Source: Pseudomonas sp.
GTDB lineage: Bacteria > Pseudomonadota > Gammaproteobacteria > Pseudomonadales > Pseudomonadaceae
NCBI RefSeq assembly: GCF_017744435.1
Contig: NZ_JAGIBG010000028.1
Location: forward strand, 1 to 64,000
Reading direction: 5' to 3'
Length of the DNA stretch: 64,000 bases
How positions within the stretch are numbered: position 1 is the first letter of the stretch; each line of letters starts with the position of its first letter. Below, piece after piece: positions 41,665 to 50,645 of this stretch. The notes under the pieces are model-generated. The model saw only the letters and a list, made by a program, of their open reading frames with translations. It was not told the origin of the DNA and did no database searches. Both the position numbers and the translations under genes were made by a program.

Positions 41665-44600
41665 ATGGCCATCCCTGCTACCGCTATGCCTCACGAAGAA
41701 CTGATCACAACGCAACTGCCCACCTGGACCCGCCACACCACACCCCAGCACTGGCAAGCTTTGCGCCACAGCCAGCAACTCGATGCATTCGACCAGGACT
41801 GGTACAACAATGCCGCACCTGACCTGCGTGAAGCCGTAAAGGCCAGCCACACTCGCCTGCTACGGTCTCAAGCAAGGCTGGGGCGCTTGCTCAAGGGTCT
41901 GAAGCAGATCAGCGAATTTGCCGAACCGATCCTGCAGGCACGCCTTGCCGAACTCGGCGTCACGGCACCGCTGCGCGACAGCGAGCTGCTACGGGTCGAA
42001 CGCAGCTGGAACTGGAGCGCGTTGGGTTACCTTTACAGCCACCGCCGTGGCAATTTACTTCAATCCGCATTGCAGAATTTTGCCGATGACGAAACGTTCA
42101 CCCGCGAAAGTGCCCTCGCCCTCAGCACTGCAATCCATGTGACCCCCATTACAGTGCAAAGCCTGGTTGTGACTGGCCCGCAGACGCCGACCGCGCAGGT
42201 TGCGCTGGCATCGGAGCAATATCAGGTCGAACGCCTGGCGCTCGCGCCCGAGGTCTTTGCCCAAGCCTGCCGCGAACTCGACCTCGGTGGCGCTTACCAG
42301 GCCCATCTGCAGCAATGCTTCACGGCGCCCCAGGTCCGTAGCCAGGCCATTGCAGTGCAACAGGACCGCTTGCGCCTGGCAGCAGACCTGGGCTACCTGC
42401 GCCAGGCACTGAGTGGCAGGGCTCGCGATCAGGTCGAGCGGTTGCTGCAGAACGGTGCCGTGCCCTGTTGGCAACTGGCCCTGTTCGGCATCGTCTTGCA
42501 CGAAGTGATGCTGATCGACGCAGGTCATACCGGCTGGCTGCTCTATTTGCCCGGCAATAACCCTGCCCTGCACGCCTGCGCAGATCTGGGCGCCGTCAAT
42601 CAGGTACTGGCAACCCTTCTGCGGGAGCCAGAAAACCGTCAGCGATTCCAGGCCTACCTGAGCCAGGCCGACCAGCCGCATTTCCTCGACCTGCTGCAAC
42701 AGAACCTGGACAACACTAGCTCGCCCGACCTGCACCCCAGCGTCCACGCCATCACCGGCGAACCCTTCGGTTACTATCAGGACCTGCACCTGGCCCGCCT
42801 GAAAAGTGAAGCCGAACGCCTCGCGGTGCCCACTGCCGTGGCCGACGCCCAAGCCCGGGCAAAACGCCTCGAGCACTGGGAAAACATTGGCCTGGACGTG
42901 CTCAACGTGGCAGGTTTCTTCATCCCGGCAATCGGCACCCTGATGATGGCCGTGACCACCTTCCAGTTGCTGGGCGAAGTCTACGAAGGCTATGAATCCT
43001 GGCTCGAAGGTGACCGCCACCTGGCCCTGCAGCATCTCGAAACCGTCGGCCTGAACCTGGCCCTGATCGGCGGGCTGGCAGCGGCAGGCCACGTCGCGCC
43101 AAAGCTGTTAAAAAGCCCTTTGCTGGAGAAGTTGCAGGAAGTTCACTGCAGCGATGGCCGCTATCGCCTCTGGCAGCCGGACCTGGCCCCCTACCGCAGC
43201 CCCCGGCAGCTCCCGAAAGGGCTGCAGCCCAATGCGCAAGGCCAGTACCTGCATGACAGCAGCCATTACATCCGCCTGGATGGCCAGCTCTATGAGCAGC
43301 GTTTCGACCCCGACATCCAGCAGTGGCGAATCACCCACCCCGAGGCACCAGACGCTTACCAACCGCCGCTGGAGCACAACGGTCATGGCGCATGGCGCGC
43401 TGCCCATGAACAGCCTCAGCAATGGCCATTCGCCGTTTTGGCAAAGCGTCTGGGCGAAGCTTACGCAACCTATAGCCCAGAACAACTGGAGCTGGCCGGG
43501 CGCATCTGCGGTGTCGATGCAGCCCGCTTGCGCCAGGTACACCTTGAAGGCCAGCCGGCACCTGCATTGATGCTCGACACCTTGAAACGCATGATAAGGC
43601 GTACAGAAGTCGAATCGCTCCAGGACGAAACTGCGCAGCAGCTTCTACAGGGTCACCGCGATTGGCCACTGGTACGCGCACTGGAACAACTGATCTTCCC
43701 TTTGCAGGCAACAACCGACAGTGAACGGTTGTTGTTCAGCTACCTCGATGACATGCCTGGCTGGCCTGAGGATCTGCGCCTTGAGCTGCGAGCTGGCAGC
43801 CCGCAAGGCCCGCTGCTCGACAGCTGTGGAGGCAGCCTGGCAGGCAGGGTCTGCCGCGTCATCAAGTCCACCGAAGGTTATGAGGCCGACCTGGGCGAGC
43901 GCCCCGCCCCGGCGCTCCAGGACCATGACCTGTGCCGGGCGATAGAACAGGCACTGCCCAGTGCCTATCGCAAGGCGCTGGGTTTCTCGACCACTGATGG
44001 CAACACCCTGCGTCAGCGCATGCTGGTCTGGACCGAACCCCGTCGCAGCGAACTGCTCCGACGCCTCTGGACCGCAGGGGGGCGCCGTAGGGTCAAACCC
44101 GGTGGTTTGAAAGGCGGGCTCGAAACGACACCCAGCAGCCCTTATCGGCGGGAACCCTTGGCACTGCGCTATCGCCGTTTATACCCCACCGCCAATGACG
44201 ACGACCTCCGTCAGGCCGAACATGCCTGGCGGCAACAGTTGATTTCGCCCACACAGGCCATGCGCGACCTTGAGCAACGCCTGCAGACCTTGCGTCAAAA
44301 CCTGAGTGAATGGGCACGCCCCGACCCGCAGTTCCCGCACCGCCGCCAAGAGGCCATTACCCCTATCATCAATGCCTGGCGCCGCATATCCAGCCTGCCG
44401 CTGGGTCGTGACGCCGAGGTCTACAGCCTGGAACTCCCAGGCCTTGATCTGACGGACCATGACCTGGCCAGCCTGGCCTTGCCGGACGATTTCGCCCACA
44501 TCGAGCATGTTTCATTGGCAAACAATCGCAACCTGAGCCAGTTACCGGCCGAATTCTACGAACGTTTTCCCAGGCTCAAGCGTCTGTACCTGAGTGACTG

Positions 44601-45270
44601 CCGCTTCAGTCGCCTGCCTCGCCTGGCAAACCCACAGGAACTGGCCTGGCTGGACCTCGACAGTAACCGCATTACCTGGGATGACGACACCCAGCAGATG
44701 CTCGATCAATTCACCAATCTGGCTGTGCTGGACATGAGCAGCAACCCATTGTTGCGCGCTCCCGACCTGAGCCGGATGCCGGGTCTGTACACGCTGTTCC
44801 TGGATAACTGCGCACTGACCGAATTGCCGCCCGGGCTGGAAAGCATCACCAGTTCGCCGGTGGCGATCGACCTGGGCGATAATCAGCTGCAACAACTGCC
44901 GGCCGGTTTCCATGTGCCGCAACCGGTCGCCCGGGCGATGCGCCTTGAAAGCCCACGGCTGAGCCCGGACATGCTCGAAGAAGTCGAAGCCTACAATGCA
45001 GCGCATCAGGTGGATCTACTGGTGAACGAAAGCGACTATGAGGACTTTTTCCCCAATACCGGCCCCGCTGAAGCGGCGCTCTGGGACCGCATGCCGCTGC
45101 AGTACCGACGAGACTTGAGGGTGCTGCTCGACCTCGAACCTTTCACATCACACCCACACCAAGCACTCGCAGAGTTCTGGCGACGCCTGGCTGTGATCGA
45201 CCATGACCTGCCGTTACGCCAGCACGCCTTTGCTCGCCCGGCTTATGAGCTGTTCAGCATCCCGATGTAA
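41665..45270 (+). CDS. Dermonecrotic-toxin-like LRR protein lacking a NEL domain
   Basis: A 1201-residue protein. Residues 10-400 resemble the N-terminal dermonecrotic-toxin-type domain (DUF6543, from memory) of Pseudomonas LRR effectors: LPTWTRHTTPQHWQALRHSQ, AVKASHTRLLRSQARLG. Residues about 410-440 form a hydrophobic hairpin (LNVAGFFIPAIGTLMMAVTT), and leucine-rich repeats run from about 944 to 1085 (FPRLKRLYLSDCRFSRLP, LAVLDMSSNPLLRAPDLS). In homologues the LRRs are followed by a NEL E3 ubiquitin-ligase domain with a catalytic Cys; here the chain ends at PAYELFSIPM, about where that domain would begin, with no Cys in the tail. AAAGGAG lies 7 nt before the ATG. It is monocistronic; a convergent gene begins 11 bp later. 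No signal peptide or secretion system is nearby. Confidence 0.75.
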   Translation: MAIPATAMPHEELITTQLPTWTRHTTPQHWQALRHSQQLDAFDQDWYNNAAPDLREAVKASHTRLLRSQARLGRLLKGLKQISEFAEPILQARLAELGVTAPLRDSELLRVERSWNWSALGYLYSHRRGNLLQSALQNFADDETFTRESALALSTAIHVTPITVQSLVVTGPQTPTAQVALASEQYQVERLALAPEVFAQACRELDLGGAYQAHLQQCFTAPQVRSQAIAVQQDRLRLAADLGYLRQALSGRARDQVERLLQNGAVPCWQLALFGIVLHEVMLIDAGHTGWLLYLPGNNPALHACADLGAVNQVLATLLREPENRQRFQAYLSQADQPHFLDLLQQNLDNTSSPDLHPSVHAITGEPFGYYQDLHLARLKSEAERLAVPTAVADAQARAKRLEHWENIGLDVLNVAGFFIPAIGTLMMAVTTFQLLGEVYEGYESWLEGDRHLALQHLETVGLNLALIGGLAAAGHVAPKLLKSPLLEKLQEVHCSDGRYRLWQPDLAPYRSPRQLPKGLQPNAQGQYLHDSSHYIRLDGQLYEQRFDPDIQQWRITHPEAPDAYQPPLEHNGHGAWRAAHEQPQQWPFAVLAKRLGEAYATYSPEQLELAGRICGVDAARLRQVHLEGQPAPALMLDTLKRMIRRTEVESLQDETAQQLLQGHRDWPLVRALEQLIFPLQATTDSERLLFSYLDDMPGWPEDLRLELRAGSPQGPLLDSCGGSLAGRVCRVIKSTEGYEADLGERPAPALQDHDLCRAIEQALPSAYRKALGFSTTDGNTLRQRMLVWTEPRRSELLRRLWTAGGRRRVKPGGLKGGLETTPSSPYRREPLALRYRRLYPTANDDDLRQAEHAWRQQLISPTQAMRDLEQRLQTLRQNLSEWARPDPQFPHRRQEAITPIINAWRRISSLPLGRDAEVYSLELPGLDLTDHDLASLALPDDFAHIEHVSLANNRNLSQLPAEFYERFPRLKRLYLSDCRFSRLPRLANPQELAWLDLDSNRITWDDDTQQMLDQFTNLAVLDMSSNPLLRAPDLSRMPGLYTLFLDNCALTELPPGLESITSSPVAIDLGDNQLQQLPAGFHVPQPVARAMRLESPRLSPDMLEEVEAYNAAHQVDLLVNESDYEDFFPNTGPAEAALWDRMPLQYRRDLRVLLDLEPFTSHPHQALAEFWRRLAVIDHDLPLRQHAFARPAYELFSIPM

Positions 45271-45281
45271 GTACCCTGCCA

Positions 45282-46883
45282 TTAACGCGGGACTCGCGCC
45301 CTGAGCGGGTTGCGCGCCATCCACTTCTGCAGCTCGGCGGCCGGCATCGGCCGCCCCAGCAGGTAGCCCTGGCCCTGGTCACACCCGGCATTGCGCAGGA
45401 AGTCATACTGCTGCTGGGTCTCGATCCCTTCGGCAGTGATGCGATAGCCCAGGGCATGCCCCAGGTCGATGATCGCCCGGGCGATAGCTACTGCATCATC
45501 GTCATCCGGCAGGTCCTTGATGAACGCCCGGTCGATCTTCAGGTGGTCGATGGGCAAGGCACGCAGGTAGGCCAGCGACGAATAACCGGTGCCGAAGTCG
45601 TCCACCGCCGTGGCCACGCCCATGGCTTGCAGCTGGGCCAGGGCCGCGCACGCCTGTTGCTGGCTTTCCATCAGCAGGCTCTCGGTGATTTCCACTTCCA
45701 GCAGGTTGGGGGCCAGGCCGTGGCGTTCCAGGGCAATGGCCAGGCTCGAGACATAGTCACTGCGCTCGATCTGCAGCGCCGCCACGTTCACCGCCAGGGG
45801 CCCCGGCAGGCAATCGGCGGCGCGCCAGGCGGCCAGTTGCGCACAGGCCAGGTCGAGCACGCGCTCACCCAAGGGGATGATCAGGCCAGTGCGCTCGGCA
45901 AGCGGGATGAACTCGCCAGGCGGGATCAGCCCATGCTCCGGATCGCGCCAGCGCAACAAGGCCTCGACTCCTTCCAGCTGGCCGCTGAACAGGTCGACCT
46001 TCGGCTGGTACCACAACTCGAACTCGTTATCCTGCAACGCCCGGCGCAAGTTGCGCTCCAGCTCCAGGCGCTGGTGCAGCCGCGCCGTCATGTCCGGGTG
46101 ATAGGGGCGCCAGGCGTTGCGGCCACCCTCCTTGGCCGCGTACATGGCCGTGTCGGCATGGCGCAGCAGGCTGCCAACGTCTTCGCCATGTTGCGGGCAC
46201 CAGGCCAGGCCGATGCTGCCCGTCACCAGCGCGGCATTGCCATTGAGGTCAAACGGCCGCTGCAGGCAGCGCAGCAGCTGCCGCAGCTGGTGGCTGACCT
46301 GGCCCTGGGTGCCCTGGAGCATGAACACGAATTCATCGCCGCCCAGCCGGCATACCCGGTCGCTGGTGTCGAGTTCCTGAAGAAAGCGCGCGGTCGCCTG
46401 CTGCAGCAACAGGTCGCCCATGGCGTGGCCCAGGCTGTCGTTGACCTGCTTGAAACCGTCGATATCCAGCAGCAGCACGGCCAGGCCATGGCCTTCGGCC
46501 GTGGCCTCGGCCAACTGCTGCTGGAACAGCACCCGGTTGGGCAAACCGGTGATGGTGTCGTAATGCGCCAAGCGTTCCAGCTGCGCCTGCGAACGTTGCA
46601 GCTCGCGGTTACGCTGTTGCAGCTGGCGCTGCTTGCGGTTGATCTGCGCGATGAACAGGCTGAGCAGGCCACTGCAGGTCAGGGCGAACCAGAACAACGG
46701 CGAATGGAACAGGCTCGCGTCCTGCTGGCCGTGCTGGCGCTGGATGTCCACATGGCCAAGCGCCATGGACACGCCAATACCGGCCAGGGAAACGCTGACC
46801 GGCAACAAGCGGCGAAGGGCGCGACGCAGCGTGCCGGAAGTCGGTGTCTGTTCGTGGGTCATCGGGGAATTGGACGGGGTCAT
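45282..46883 (-). CDS. Membrane GGDEF-EAL protein (c-di-GMP turnover)
   Basis: A 533-residue inner-membrane protein with two transmembrane helices (about 26-43 and 62-80), a GGDEF domain (105-262) with intact GGDEF at 181-185, and an EAL domain (280-525) with EALLR (307), DDFGTGYSS (about 432) and a lysine-bearing IDRAFIKDLP, all typical of an active phosphodiesterase. The GGDEF domain lacks the RxxD inhibitory site. Its net activity cannot be told, but the EAL residues suggest that c-di-GMP hydrolysis is possible. The sensor part is only a short loop between the helices. The start ATG at 46883 has AGG 5 nt upstream; the frame continues open upstream in antisense to another gene and is not coding there. 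Confidence 0.86.
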   Translation of the reverse strand: MTPSNSPMTHEQTPTSGTLRRALRRLLPVSVSLAGIGVSMALGHVDIQRQHGQQDASLFHSPLFWFALTCSGLLSLFIAQINRKQRQLQQRNRELQRSQAQLERLAHYDTITGLPNRVLFQQQLAEATAEGHGLAVLLLDIDGFKQVNDSLGHAMGDLLLQQATARFLQELDTSDRVCRLGGDEFVFMLQGTQGQVSHQLRQLLRCLQRPFDLNGNAALVTGSIGLAWCPQHGEDVGSLLRHADTAMYAAKEGGRNAWRPYHPDMTARLHQRLELERNLRRALQDNEFELWYQPKVDLFSGQLEGVEALLRWRDPEHGLIPPGEFIPLAERTGLIIPLGERVLDLACAQLAAWRAADCLPGPLAVNVAALQIERSDYVSSLAIALERHGLAPNLLEVEITESLLMESQQQACAALAQLQAMGVATAVDDFGTGYSSLAYLRALPIDHLKIDRAFIKDLPDDDDAVAIARAIIDLGHALGYRITAEGIETQQQYDFLRNAGCDQGQGYLLGRPMPAAELQKWMARNPLRARVPR

Positions 46884-47021
46884 AAGCCTGCAGGTGTGGG
46901 CGATTGCCCCTGTATCGGCGCGGTGCGCGCAATATTGAGCCAGACTGGTGTTTTTCTTGCCCAGGGTGCATGCTCGTAGCTGAAGCGTTTCACCCGCCAA
47001 GACACATGAGGTGCAGTACCC

Positions 47022-48641
47022 ATGGAACATCTGCTCGATTCGCTGTTTCCCGCCGCCGGCGACATTCCCGAGAACTGGCGCCTGGGCGCACCGCTGGAAC
47101 AACGCGACTACCTGGTGAACGGTGAACTCAGACGCTGGGACGGGCCACTGGCCACGGTGCGCAGCCCGGTTTGGCTGAAGGAAGCGGACGGCGAGCGCCA
47201 GGTGGTGCTCGGCAGCGCGCCGTTGCTCGACGCCGACACCGCCCTCACCGCCCTGGACGCAGCGGTAAACGCCTACGACAAGGGCCGTGGCGCCTGGCCG
47301 AACATGCGCGTGGCCGAGCGCATCCAGCATGTGGAAACCTTCCTCGCGCGCATGCGCGAGCAGCGCACCGCCGTGGTCAAGCTGCTGATGTGGGAAATCG
47401 GCAAGAACCTCAAGGACTCGGAAAAGGAATTCGACCGCACCTGCGACTACATCGTCGACACCATCAACGCCCTCAAGGACCTCGACCGCCGCTCCAGCCG
47501 CTTCGAGCTCGAACAAGGCACCCTCGGCCAGATCCGCCGGGCGCCGCTGGGCGTGGCGCTGTGCATGGGCCCTTACAACTACCCGCTCAACGAAACCTTC
47601 ACCACGCTGATCCCGGCGCTGATCATGGGCAACACCGTGGTGTTCAAGCCGGCCAAGTTCGGTGTGCTGCTGATTCGCCCACTGCTTGAAGCGTTCCGCG
47701 ACAGCTTCCCGCCGGGGGTGATCAACGTCATCTATGGCCGTGGCCGCGAAACGGTCAGCGCGCTGATGGCCAGCGGCAAGGTCGATGTGTTCGCCTTCAT
47801 CGGCACCCACAAGGCCGCCAGCGACCTCAAGAAACTGCACCCACGGCCGCACCGGCTGCGTGCGGCCCTGGGCCTGGACGCGAAGAACCCGGGCATCGTC
47901 CTGCCCCAGGTGGACCTGGACAATGCCGTGGAAGAGGCCATTACCGGCGCGCTATCGTTCAATGGCCAACGCTGCACGGCGCTGAAGATCCTGTTCGTCC
48001 ACGAGGATGTGGTCGAACCCTTCCTCGACAAGTTCCAGCGCAAGCTCGCCGCGCTCAAACCAGGCATGCCCTGGGCGCCTGGCGTTGCGCTGACGCCACT
48101 GCCGGAACAGGGCAAGGTCGACTACCTCGACCAGCTGGTGGCCGATGCCACGGCCAAGGGCGCACGGGTGCTCAACGAAGGGGGTGGGCAGAGCCGCGGC
48201 TCGTTCTTCTACCCCGCCCTGCTCTACCCGGTAAATCGCGACATGCGCGTGTACTACGAAGAGCAGTTCGGCCCGGTGGTGCCGGTGGTGCCTTATCGCG
48301 ACCTGCAGACCGTGATCGACTACGTGCTCGACTCCGACTACGGCCAGCAGCTGAGCCTGTTCGGCAACGACCCGGCCACCATTGGCAGCCTGGTCGACAT
48401 CTTTGCCAACCAGGTCGGCCGCATCAACCTCAACGCCCAGTGCCAGCGCGGCCCGGACACCTACCCGTTCAACGGCCGCAAGAACAGCGCCGAAGGTACC
48501 CTGTCGGTGCACGATGCCTTGCGCGTGTTCTCCATCCGCACGCTGGTCGCGACCCGCTTCCAGGAAGCCAACAAGGAACTGATCAGCGAAATCATCCGCA
48601 ACCGCCAATCGAGCTTCCTGACCACCGACTACATCTTCTGA
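47022..48641 (+). CDS. GapN-like aldehyde dehydrogenase (annotated NADP-GAPDH family)
   Basis: A 539-residue aldehyde dehydrogenase superfamily member. The substrate-site CMGPYNYPLNE and the catalytic Cys318 in NGQRCTALKIL are present. At the place of the canonical general base Glu in LELGGKNP the sequence reads LGLDAKNP (G284-L-D286), so the usual base is missing and Asp286 or another residue may act instead. Family members are named NADP-dependent non-phosphorylating glyceraldehyde-3-phosphate dehydrogenases, oxidising the triose to 3-phosphoglycerate with NADPH made. It has GAGGTG 8 nt before the start and is flanked upstream by the convergent-facing c-di-GMP gene promoter gap of 138 bp. 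Substrate not certain. Confidence 0.78.
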   Translation: MEHLLDSLFPAAGDIPENWRLGAPLEQRDYLVNGELRRWDGPLATVRSPVWLKEADGERQVVLGSAPLLDADTALTALDAAVNAYDKGRGAWPNMRVAERIQHVETFLARMREQRTAVVKLLMWEIGKNLKDSEKEFDRTCDYIVDTINALKDLDRRSSRFELEQGTLGQIRRAPLGVALCMGPYNYPLNETFTTLIPALIMGNTVVFKPAKFGVLLIRPLLEAFRDSFPPGVINVIYGRGRETVSALMASGKVDVFAFIGTHKAASDLKKLHPRPHRLRAALGLDAKNPGIVLPQVDLDNAVEEAITGALSFNGQRCTALKILFVHEDVVEPFLDKFQRKLAALKPGMPWAPGVALTPLPEQGKVDYLDQLVADATAKGARVLNEGGGQSRGSFFYPALLYPVNRDMRVYYEEQFGPVVPVVPYRDLQTVIDYVLDSDYGQQLSLFGNDPATIGSLVDIFANQVGRINLNAQCQRGPDTYPFNGRKNSAEGTLSVHDALRVFSIRTLVATRFQEANKELISEIIRNRQSSFLTTDYIF

Positions 48642-48713
48642 CGGCCGCGCTTATAGAGAATCGATCTAGCAGCATTGTCGATTTTCCATCTGCGCAAACG
48701 ACTCTAAGCATCA

Positions 48714-48731
48714 GGGCGCCCCTCGGCGCCC
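48714..48731 (+). terminator. Short GC hairpin after the GapN-like gene
   Basis: GGGCGCC (48714-48720) pairs with GGCGCCC (48725-48731) around a CCTC loop, 72 bp after the dehydrogenase stop and 20 bp before the VOC gene start. It could end the first transcript or sit in the leader of the VOC mRNA near its ribosome site. No T-tract. Confidence 0.4.
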
Positions 48732-48751
48732 ACCACCAAGGAGAGTCGAAC

Positions 48752-49219
48752 ATGGCTGTCAAACCCATCCCAGAAGGCCAGCACAGCATCACCCCGTACC
48801 TGGCCATCAACGACGCCGCCAAGGCCATCGAGTTCTACAAGAAGGCCTTTGGCGCCACCGAAATGTTCCGCCTCGAAGGCCCGGACGGCCGCGTCGGCCA
48901 TGCCGAACTGCGCATCGGCGATTCTTCGCTGATGCTCGCCGACCCGTGCGACATGGAAGGCGGCCTGACCGCCAGCCAGAAACTCGCAGGTGCTGCGGTG
49001 GGCCTGCATCTGTATGTCGAGGACTGCGACAAGGTCTATGCCCAGGCCATTGCGGCGGGCGCTACTCAGTTGCACGAGGTCAAGGACCAGTTCTACGGCG
49101 ACCGCAGCGGCTCGCTGAAAGACCCGTTCGGCAATATGTGGTTCGTCTCCACCCACAAGGAAGACCTCAGCCCCGACGAGATCCGCGCCCGTGCAGCCAA
49201 GATGTTCGGCGGCAGCTGA
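48752..49219 (+). CDS. VOC-superfamily PhnB/YdhE-like protein
   Basis: A 155-residue vicinal-oxygen-chelate fold protein of the PhnB-like group (glyoxalase/bleomycin-resistance superfamily): SITPYLAINDAAKAIEFYKK, GHAELRIGDSSLMLAD and the C-terminal SGSLKDPFGNMWFVSTHKED match. Many such proteins bind small hydrophobic or metal-chelating ligands; enzyme activity is unknown. The start ATG at 48752 follows an AAGGAGAG site 6 nt before. It is monocistronic or co-transcribed with the following unknown gene (64-bp gap). Confidence 0.83.
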   Translation: MAVKPIPEGQHSITPYLAINDAAKAIEFYKKAFGATEMFRLEGPDGRVGHAELRIGDSSLMLADPCDMEGGLTASQKLAGAAVGLHLYVEDCDKVYAQAIAAGATQLHEVKDQFYGDRSGSLKDPFGNMWFVSTHKEDLSPDEIRARAAKMFGGS

Positions 49220-49282
49220 GCGACGAGTTGAAAGCGCGGTGCGTTTGCTTGAAGCTTGAGGCTCGTAGCTTGGAGCTGCCTC

Positions 49283-50470
49283 ATGCGAATCATCGACAAA
49301 ACCGCCGCGCAGGTGCGCAGCCTGACCCCGGCCGAAGAGGAACTGCTGGTCGGCTTCGCCACCGGCAGCCTGGCCGGGCCACGCCTGCTGCAGGCCAACC
49401 AGCTGCTGATGAAGGTGCGCAGCGCCAACCAGTGGCTGGCCTGCGACTGCCGCAAGGATGCCTTGCCGGTGCTCAATGTCACCCTCAATGGCAGCACCGG
49501 CACGCTGTTTCTGAAGAACAACCCGGGTACTGCCGAGCATGCGCCCGGCTGCCCGTTCACCAAGGACGAACGCGAGGCCAGCGAGCGCGAGGAGGAACCC
49601 GTCGCGCCTGCCGCCTGGCTGGCACCTGACACCCCGCTGCGCCTTATCGGCGATTACCGCAAGGCCAGTGAAGACAATGGCACGGCGGGCGAAGGCAGTG
49701 AGCGCCGCGAACAGCAACGCCTGCTGTCACTGCTGCTGACCTGGATCGAGACCAGCGGCCTGAACCTTTACGCCACGCACCTGAAGAAAGACCTCACCGG
49801 CCAGTTCGCCGAGCTGCGCAGTGTCGCCAGCCGCTACCCGTTGCTTGAACGGGTGCCGGCCAGCAATTATCTGGAAACCCGCCTGGACATGAAGCACATG
49901 ATGATGCTCAAGTCCCGCCTGCGCGAAGCCACGGTGTTCGGCAACCACCGTCGCCATGGCCTGATGCTGGACTGCGTCGACCAGATCAAGGGGCGCAAGC
50001 TGTTCAACAACCGCAGCGAAGACGGCTTCGATTTCCAGGGGCATCACCTGTATTGGGGTGGCAGCCGGGCGTCAGGCCCGCTGCTGGCGTTGGCCCTGTA
50101 CTCGCCCACCACGGCGGGCAGCCACTTCTATGAACTGATTCACGTTGCCAGCGTGCCGGTGCTGTCACGCGCACAGATGTTTCCGGTGTACCGCGACGAA
50201 GAGCGCGAGCCACTCAAGGCACTGGTGTCGCTGATCGACTGGATGGCCAGCAAAGGGGTGAAGGTGCAGATGCGCCGGCCGGTAATCGGTGGCCAGGTGA
50301 TGGATGAACTGGTGCTGACCTCGGATCAGGACCGGGTGCTCTCGGTGTCGTTGCTGGAGAAGCCGATCGGGCCGGAGCCCGATGCCGAAAACTTCAAGCG
50401 CTATGCGGACTTCAAGAGCCTGGAAACCTTCCGCAAGTATGTGGCCGGGTTCTTCATGCGTGAGCGCTAG
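49283..50470 (+). CDS. Unrecognised 395-residue protein with Cys-x-Cys pair
   Basis: A soluble protein with no signal peptide, no transmembrane helix and no domain I recognise. Near the N-terminus it has CDCRKD (about residues 54-56) followed by HAPGC (93-97), a C-x-C...H-x3-C arrangement that might bind zinc. The rest has charged helical parts (DMKHMMMLKSRLREATV) and a C-terminal half with strand-rich segments (DFQGHHLYWGGS). The ATG at 49283 has GGAG 8 nt upstream. It follows the VOC gene after 64 bp and precedes a long REP hairpin. Conserved family status unknown to me. Confidence 0.55.
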   Translation: MRIIDKTAAQVRSLTPAEEELLVGFATGSLAGPRLLQANQLLMKVRSANQWLACDCRKDALPVLNVTLNGSTGTLFLKNNPGTAEHAPGCPFTKDEREASEREEEPVAPAAWLAPDTPLRLIGDYRKASEDNGTAGEGSERREQQRLLSLLLTWIETSGLNLYATHLKKDLTGQFAELRSVASRYPLLERVPASNYLETRLDMKHMMMLKSRLREATVFGNHRRHGLMLDCVDQIKGRKLFNNRSEDGFDFQGHHLYWGGSRASGPLLALALYSPTTAGSHFYELIHVASVPVLSRAQMFPVYRDEEREPLKALVSLIDWMASKGVKVQMRRPVIGGQVMDELVLTSDQDRVLSVSLLEKPIGPEPDAENFKRYADFKSLETFRKYVAGFFMRER

Positions 50471-50499
50471 GACTTTTTCCCAAGATCTTGCGCGAACTC

Positions 50500-50616
50500 T
50501 GTAGGAGCGGCCTTGTGTCGCGAAAGGGCTGCAGAGCAGCCCCAGGATCTCAGCTTCGCCGCATGAATTGCCGGGGCTGCTTCGCAGCCCTTTCGCGACA
50601 CAAGGCCGCTCCTACA
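50500..50616. repeat. Long REP-type inverted repeat, 44-bp arms
   Basis: Bases 50500-50543 are nearly the exact inverse of 50573-50616 (42 of 44 positions; the arms differ by a swapped AG/GA pair), around a 29-nt spacer. Each arm holds the tgtaggagcggccttg core also seen at the window start, and inner GGGCTGC/GCAGCCC palindromes. It stands between the convergent unknown gene and the leftward alcohol dehydrogenase gene, so its hairpin is likely to act as a bidirectional terminator too. Confidence 0.88.
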
Positions 50617-50645
50617 GCGACCGGGTCGGCCCGAAATACCAGTCG

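Noticed and set aside
46884..47852. N-terminal extension of the GGDEF-EAL frame
   Set aside because: Lies antisense to the GapN-like gene; the membrane helix and ribosome site fit a start at 46883.
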